Source: Pseudomonadota bacterium (GTDB lineage Bacteria > Pseudomonadota > Gammaproteobacteria > Steroidobacterales > Steroidobacteraceae). From it: 29,812 nt of DNA. The notes under the pieces are model-generated. The model ran no database searches. It was not told the DNA's origin and saw nothing but the letters and a program-made list of their open reading frames with translations. Location of the stretch: NCBI GenBank assembly GCA_023433465.1, contig JAEZCR010000071.1, positions 1 to 29,812 of the forward strand. Direction: 5' to 3'. Below, piece after piece: positions 25,650 to 29,812 of the stretch. Both the position numbers and the translations under genes were made by a program. Positions within the stretch are counted from its first letter, which is position 1. The number at the start of each line of letters is the position of its first letter.

Positions 25650-25713
25650 GACAGATTTATTTGTCGACGATAACGGCGAGGTATCGGCGATAAATAAATC
25701 TGTCCCCGATCCT
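25641..25713. repeat. 73-bp near-perfect palindrome (REP/MITE-like element)
   Basis: The outer 22 bases at 25641-25662 are the exact reverse complement of 25692-25713. Inward, a G-T wobble, three pairs, one mismatch, a CGATA/TATCG block, one further mismatch and a final C-G pair follow, leaving a loop of about 5 nt. The arm core GGGGACAGATTTATTT is AT-rich and unlike the surroundings. From memory, similar ends occur at repeats linked to REP-associated (Y1) transposases in proteobacteria. No transposase is present here. As RNA it would be a strong hairpin on either strand and could terminate prfC. Confidence 0.85.
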
Positions 25714-25715
25714 GC

Positions 25716-25721
25716 TACTCT
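25716..25721 (+). promoter_or_regulatory. Candidate -10 for the MFS gene, leaderless spacing
   Basis: TACTCT ends 6 nt before GTG 25728. The -35 position falls in the right arm of the palindrome (AATAAA). Confidence 0.3.
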
Positions 25722-25727
25722 CGGGGC

Positions 25728-26984
25728 GTGCTGGAATACTTCAGGAACAGACAGGTCTTCGCCTGGGCGCTGTACGACTGGGCCAATTCCGCTTTCGCCA
25801 CCACGGTCATGGCCGGTTTCTTCCCGGTGTTCTTCCAGAAGTTCTGGAGCACTGACGTCTCCGCGACGGCCACGACGTCGCGCCTCGGCGTCGCCAATTC
25901 GGTGGCCGGGCTCATCATCGCGATCCTCGCGCCCATCCTCGGCGCGATCGCCGACCGGGGCGGTCGCCGCAAGCAGTTCCTGTTCGCCTGGACGTTGTTA
26001 GGCGTCGGCGCGACCGGCGCGTTGTATTTCATCGGCCAGGGTGAATGGCTCTGGGCCGCGGTCCTGTTCGTGCTCGGCACGCTGGGTTTCAACGGCGGTG
26101 TGGTCTTCAACGACGCGCTGCTGCTCGACGTCGCCAAGCCATCGGAATACGACCGCGTTTCGGCGTTCGGTTACGCGCTCGGATATCTCGGCGGCGGCCT
26201 GCTGTTCCTGGTCAACGTGATGATGGTGCAGAAGCCGGAATGGTTCGGTCTCGCGGACGCCGGCCAGGCGGTGCGCGCATCCTTCGTGACCGTCGCGATC
26301 TGGTGGCTGCTGTTCACGATCCCGCTCATGCGGCGTGTCGTCGAGCAGCAGGCCGGCCCACGGCTCGGCGTCGGCGCCGCGATCTCGGTGGGTTTCCGCG
26401 AGCTTGCGAGCACCATCACGCACGTGCGCCAGTACCGCACGGTGGTCATTTTCCTGATCGCGTACTGGTTCTACATCGACGGCGTGAACACCATCATCAA
26501 GATGGCGGTGGCTTACGGACTGTCGATAGGGCTCGATTCCGGCAGCCTGCTGCTGGCGCTGCTGATAACGCAATTCGTCGGCTTCCCGGCGGCGCTGCTG
26601 TTCGGGTGGTTAGGCGACCGCATCGGGCCGCTGCGCGGCATCCTGATCGGCCTCGCGGTGTACGCCGGCATCACGGTGTACGCGTATTTCCTCGATACCG
26701 AAACCGAGTTCTACGCTCTGGCTATCGCAGTAGGCCTCGTGCAGGGCGGCGTGCAGAGCCTGTCGCGTTCGCTGTTCGGCCGGCTGATCCCCGAGGGCAA
26801 GAACGCCGAGTTCTTCGGCTTTTACAACATGATGGGCAAGTTCGCGACGGTGCTGGGTCCGTTGCTCATGGCGATCGTCGCAGCGACGACCGACAATGCG
26901 CGTGCGTCGATCGTGTCGATCATCCTCCTGTTCGTGATCGGCGGCGCGCTGCTGATGCGCGTGCCGGCCCACGCCGACCGCTAG
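25728..26984 (+). CDS. MFS transporter, UMF1/Atg22-like family
   Basis: Inner-membrane transporter of 418 residues with about 12 membrane helices. The UMF1-type signature is at the N-terminus (FAWALYDWANSAFATTVMAGFFP), and the MFS loop 2-3 motif reads IADRGGRRKQFL. Helix-rich blocks follow through the C-terminus, including LIPEGKNAEFFGFYNMMGKFATVLGP, which is well conserved in this family. The substrate is unknown. The start is GTG 25728, only 14 bp after the palindrome, with no Shine-Dalgarno. The stop codon shares a CTAG palindrome with the convergent TgpA stop. Confidence 0.93.
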   Translation: MLEYFRNRQVFAWALYDWANSAFATTVMAGFFPVFFQKFWSTDVSATATTSRLGVANSVAGLIIAILAPILGAIADRGGRRKQFLFAWTLLGVGATGALYFIGQGEWLWAAVLFVLGTLGFNGGVVFNDALLLDVAKPSEYDRVSAFGYALGYLGGGLLFLVNVMMVQKPEWFGLADAGQAVRASFVTVAIWWLLFTIPLMRRVVEQQAGPRLGVGAAISVGFRELASTITHVRQYRTVVIFLIAYWFYIDGVNTIIKMAVAYGLSIGLDSGSLLLALLITQFVGFPAALLFGWLGDRIGPLRGILIGLAVYAGITVYAYFLDTETEFYALAIAVGLVQGGVQSLSRSLFGRLIPEGKNAEFFGFYNMMGKFATVLGPLLMAIVAATTDNARASIVSIILLFVIGGALLMRVPAHADR

Positions 26985-28939
26985 CCGAACGCGCGCGCCT
27001 CGCGCTCGAACTCCTCGACCTCCGCGCGTGCCGGCGGCGCGCCGAATCGCAGCCGTGCGTAACGCGCCGCGATTGCCTGCACGCGCTCTGCGAGCTCGGG
27101 CCGCGCCGCCGCGATGCGCGCCGCGAATGCATACGGTCCTTCGTCCCCGGCGCGCGCCGGCGCCACGCGCGCGAGCTTGCGCGTGACCCGCAGCCACGCG
27201 CGACCGATCCGGTCGGGTTTGACGCGCGCGACGCTGCGCCGCAGGGCGAGGCTCACCCAGGCGATCCAGCCGCACAGCACGATCGCGAAGATCCATCCAA
27301 GGTGTTTCCAGTCGGGCGAGCCGATGCCGAGCTTCGACAGCAGATCGAACTGCGAGCGCAGGTTGAATTCGACGACGCGTTGCTGCCACCACTGGTTGGC
27401 GCCATCCCACGCAAGCGCGATCCGGTGCAGCCAGTTGTTCCGCTGGATGATGAAACTGGTCGCGGGCAGCGACTCGCGAAACACGTCGAAGATCCCGCGC
27501 TGCAGCCGGTCCGGCGCGACGACCACGGTCGGATCGATGCGCGTCCAGCCTTCGCCGTCGAGCCAGACCTCGGTCCAGGCATGCGCGTCGGACTGGCGCA
27601 CGATCAGATAGTCGCCGGACGGATTCCATTCTCCGCCGAGATAGCCGGTGACGACGCGCGCCGGAACGCCGGCCGCACGCATCATCATCGCGTAGGCGGA
27701 GGCGAAGTGGGCGCAGAAGCCGCGCTTGTTGTCGAACAACGTCGTGTCGACGGAATCGACCGAGGTCTTGCCGGGGTCGAGCGTGTACTCGAGTCCCTGG
27801 CTGCCGAACCAGTCGAGCACCGCGCGTGAATACTCCGCGTCGCTGCCCGTTCGCGCGCGTATCTCGAGCGCGAGGGCTCGCGCCCGGGGATTGTGATCGG
27901 TGTCGAGCCGCGTTTCGAAGCGGCGGGCGCTGGCCGAGAGCGGCGCGGTCGAGCGGGTGCGCAGGTAGGACACGGCGTCGTAACTGCGCACCTGCGTGAT
28001 GTCGACGATCGCGGTGAGTTGCCGGTCGTGCGCGAAGAACACGCCGCGGCGCGGGGGCTCGACGATGGTGTCCAGGGTCACCATGAAGCGCCGATAACTC
28101 GGCTCGAGCGTGATCCGGTAGCGGACCGGCGGACCCGCGACCTGTATCTCCTCGCGTGGATAGATCCGGCCACGCTCGCGGCGCCACGTGAACCCGTCGA
28201 ACGAGTTGAGCACGGGACCCCGGAAATACAGTGCGGCGCGCGGCGGTGTCGCGCCCTCGAAGTGCACGCGGAACGCGGGGTCGTATTCGATCGCGAGGGA
28301 ACCGATGCTTCCCGGCGCCATCTCGTCCGTGAGCCCGGTCGAAGCCTGGCCGCCGCGCTCGAGCGCCCAGAACTGGCCGGCGAAGCGCGGAAAGAACAGG
28401 AACGCGAGCGCCGCGAGCGGCACCGACATCGCGAGTGTGCGAGCCGAGAGGCGCAGCGCCGCGCGCGGGGTGAACGCGGTTCCGGCGTGCGCCACGAGCG
28501 CCATTGCCGCGATGACGCCCCACAGCTGCAGTAGATAGAGCGGCACGCGCCACAGGGACTGGTCCGCGAGCGTGGCGGCGAGGAGCAGGAAGAGGGCGAC
28601 GCCGATCACGATGGCGTCGTCGCGCCGGGTACGCGCCTCGATCAGCTTGAGCGCGCCCATGAGCACCAGCAGCGCCGTGCCGGCCCCGAGGCCATTGAGC
28701 GTGCGGAAACTCATCAGCACAGCGCCGACGAATATCGCGGTGACGACGCCGAACACGATGCGCATGATCTTGCCCGGATTCGGTCGCGTCGTTCCACGCA
28801 ACGTCGTCGCCAGGCGCCATACGGCCGCGGCGGCGGCGACTCCGACGCACCACAGCGGCGCGTCCGCCGCGACCAGCAGCAGGCCGCCGATGAAGACGAG
28901 CGTGGTGGCGACTTGCGAACGGTCGGTCACGGCGTTCAT
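26981..28939 (-). CDS. tgpA: TgpA-type membrane transglutaminase (DUF3488/DUF4129)
   Basis: Membrane protein of 652 residues resembling P. aeruginosa TgpA. About six membrane helices occupy the first 190 residues (DUF3488 region). A large extracytoplasmic region contains the transglutaminase core with its Cys-His-Asp triad: KRGFCAHFASAYA, SDAHAWTEVW and TRIDPT. A further membrane helix (around residues 555-575, IFAIVLCGWIAWVSLAL) precedes a cytoplasmic DUF4129-like tail. The physiological substrate is unknown; TgpA is essential in P. aeruginosa, to my knowledge. ATG 28939 overlaps the DUF58 stop as ATGA, so the two are coupled. The catalytic residues are all present. Confidence 0.94.
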   Translation of the reverse strand: MNAVTDRSQVATTLVFIGGLLLVAADAPLWCVGVAAAAAVWRLATTLRGTTRPNPGKIMRIVFGVVTAIFVGAVLMSFRTLNGLGAGTALLVLMGALKLIEARTRRDDAIVIGVALFLLLAATLADQSLWRVPLYLLQLWGVIAAMALVAHAGTAFTPRAALRLSARTLAMSVPLAALAFLFFPRFAGQFWALERGGQASTGLTDEMAPGSIGSLAIEYDPAFRVHFEGATPPRAALYFRGPVLNSFDGFTWRRERGRIYPREEIQVAGPPVRYRITLEPSYRRFMVTLDTIVEPPRRGVFFAHDRQLTAIVDITQVRSYDAVSYLRTRSTAPLSASARRFETRLDTDHNPRARALALEIRARTGSDAEYSRAVLDWFGSQGLEYTLDPGKTSVDSVDTTLFDNKRGFCAHFASAYAMMMRAAGVPARVVTGYLGGEWNPSGDYLIVRQSDAHAWTEVWLDGEGWTRIDPTVVVAPDRLQRGIFDVFRESLPATSFIIQRNNWLHRIALAWDGANQWWQQRVVEFNLRSQFDLLSKLGIGSPDWKHLGWIFAIVLCGWIAWVSLALRRSVARVKPDRIGRAWLRVTRKLARVAPARAGDEGPYAFAARIAAARPELAERVQAIAARYARLRFGAPPARAEVEEFEREARAFG

Positions 28940-29812
28940 GGCCCGAATAGCGCCAGCGCGCGCAGGCAGTTCTCACGGTGTTTGTTGCCGCTGTCGGGCT
29001 CGATCGATTGTTCGCCCAGCAGGAGCCCATAACGCTCGCCGCGCGCGTGCGCCGCCATGACCCACGCCGACATCTGTTCGAGCCGTGATTCGAGATCGGC
29101 GCCGGGAACCTGGGCAAGGTTGAACGTGCGGTGGTGGGCCGCCGGCGATTGGTAGGTTTTCACGAGCAGTCCGCGGCCGCGCGCGTACGCGCGCCACGCG
29201 ACCTGGCGCGGAGAGTCCCCGCTGCGGAACTCACGCAGGCCCGCCCATTCCTCATCCCCGGCGCGATGCACCGACGGCGCGTTGCCACCGCTCGAGGCTT
29301 CCGCGGGCGGCTCGCGCCGGCCGCGCGGCGCGGGCCACGCGATCAGCGCGGTTTCGTGGTGCACGTAGGTCCACGCGCGAAACAGGCCGAATGGAAAACG
29401 GGTCGACAGCTGCAGCCGGTCGATGCGCACACGACCGCGTTTCGTCAGCGGCAACGAGAGGTCCGCGCGCGCCTTGCCGCCCGCGGGCACGTCGAGCGCC
29501 ACGAACTCGGATTCATCCGTCTCGCACTCGATGCCGATGCGCGGCGTATCCCAGGAATTTTCGAGCGTGAGCAGTAGTTGGCCATGCTCGCCCGCGAAGG
29601 CGTCGACCGTGGCCACGTCGCGCAGCACCAGGCCGACGAGATTGCGATGCGTCAGGTGCATCGCGATGAGCCCGAATCCCGCGAGCAGGAACGTGACCAT
29701 CATCGCGATGCTGTTCGAGTAGTTGAGCCCTGCGAGCAGCATCACGAAGACCAGCATCGCGAAGGCCATGCCGGCGCGCGTCGGCAGGATGTACACGCGG
29801 CCGGTGACGACG
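28936..29812 (-). CDS. DUF58 domain-containing membrane protein; 5' end outside window
   Basis: Partner gene of tgpA in many gammaproteobacteria, usually downstream of a MoxR-type AAA ATPase. Two membrane helices lie at the N-terminus (AGMAFAMLVFVMLLAGLNYSNS and then a FLLAGFGLIAMHLTHR region). The middle has a beta-rich segment (RIDRLQLSTRFPFGLFRAW), and the DUF58 core reads GLREFRSGDSPRQVAWRAYARG. A GTG at 29796 could start the protein just before YILPTRAG. However, the frame stays open to the window edge (VVTGR precedes), and family members I recall carry a further N-terminal stretch before R-x-Y-x-LPTR. The true start therefore probably lies outside. No enzymatic function is assigned. Confidence 0.9.
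   Translation of the reverse strand, partial: VVTGRVYILPTRAGMAFAMLVFVMLLAGLNYSNSIAMMVTFLLAGFGLIAMHLTHRNLVGLVLRDVATVDAFAGEHGQLLLTLENSWDTPRIGIECETDESEFVALDVPAGGKARADLSLPLTKRGRVRIDRLQLSTRFPFGLFRAWTYVHHETALIAWPAPRGRREPPAEASSGGNAPSVHRAGDEEWAGLREFRSGDSPRQVAWRAYARGRGLLVKTYQSPAAHHRTFNLAQVPGADLESRLEQMSAWVMAAHARGERYGLLLGEQSIEPDSGNKHRENCLRALALFGP

Overview
The window looks like chromosomal core genome from a high-GC gammaproteobacterium. Coding is dense, most third codon positions are G or C, and the gene sets fit this class: purM-purN-DUF3108 divergent from DUF2066-hda, metG near mrp-dcd, a type II quinone-linked PyrD, an RnfB-like ferredoxin next to nth, Hda, and a TgpA/DUF58 pair. From memory of neighbourhoods in Pseudomonas and Xanthomonadales-like bacteria, a Nevskiales/Steroidobacteraceae-type organism would fit. 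No rRNA or tRNA gene, prophage, CRISPR array or complete insertion sequence was seen.

Layout. 1-1497 (+) is the 3' part of a dihydrolipoamide dehydrogenase that carried an N-terminal lipoyl domain. 1511-2260 (-) is an unrecognised membrane protein. 2421-7176 (-) is a tight five-gene run, metG-pyrD-rnfB-nth-DUF1841, in which most genes overlap by a few bases. 7243-12063 (-) holds a HEAT-repeat Ser/Thr protein kinase followed by two PilT-family ATPases, with a sigma-54-like promoter upstream. 12241-13923 (+) is mrp-dcd. 13927-16296 (-) is purM-purN-DUF3108. 16356-18583 (+) is DUF2066, a PgsA-like enzyme and hda. 18601-19218 (-) is a WrbA-like flavoprotein and 19243-19518 (+) an acylphosphatase. 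19488-21855 (-) is proS followed by a lytic transglycosylase. 21904-25629 (+) is pssA, a family-4 uracil-DNA glycosylase, rimI and prfC. A 73-bp near-perfect palindrome lies at 25641-25713. It is followed by a UMF1-type MFS transporter (+) and, on the other strand, DUF58-TgpA, cut by the right edge.

Most genes are housekeeping: translation (metG, proS, prfC, rimI), purine and pyrimidine synthesis (purM, purN, pyrD, dcd), DNA repair and replication control (nth, UDG, hda), phospholipid synthesis (pssA, PgsA-like) and Fe-S handling (mrp, rnfB). The part most likely to be an under-described system is the kinase-HEAT-PilT-PilT module: a predicted soluble kinase with a long repeat scaffold, encoded with two divergent pilus-retraction-type ATPases and no structural pilus genes. 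Other items worth a second look are a 40-codon patch of anomalous codon use inside dcd, the 73-bp palindrome, an RnfB-like ferredoxin without other Rnf genes that is coupled to nth, and three start codons placed as in leaderless transcripts.
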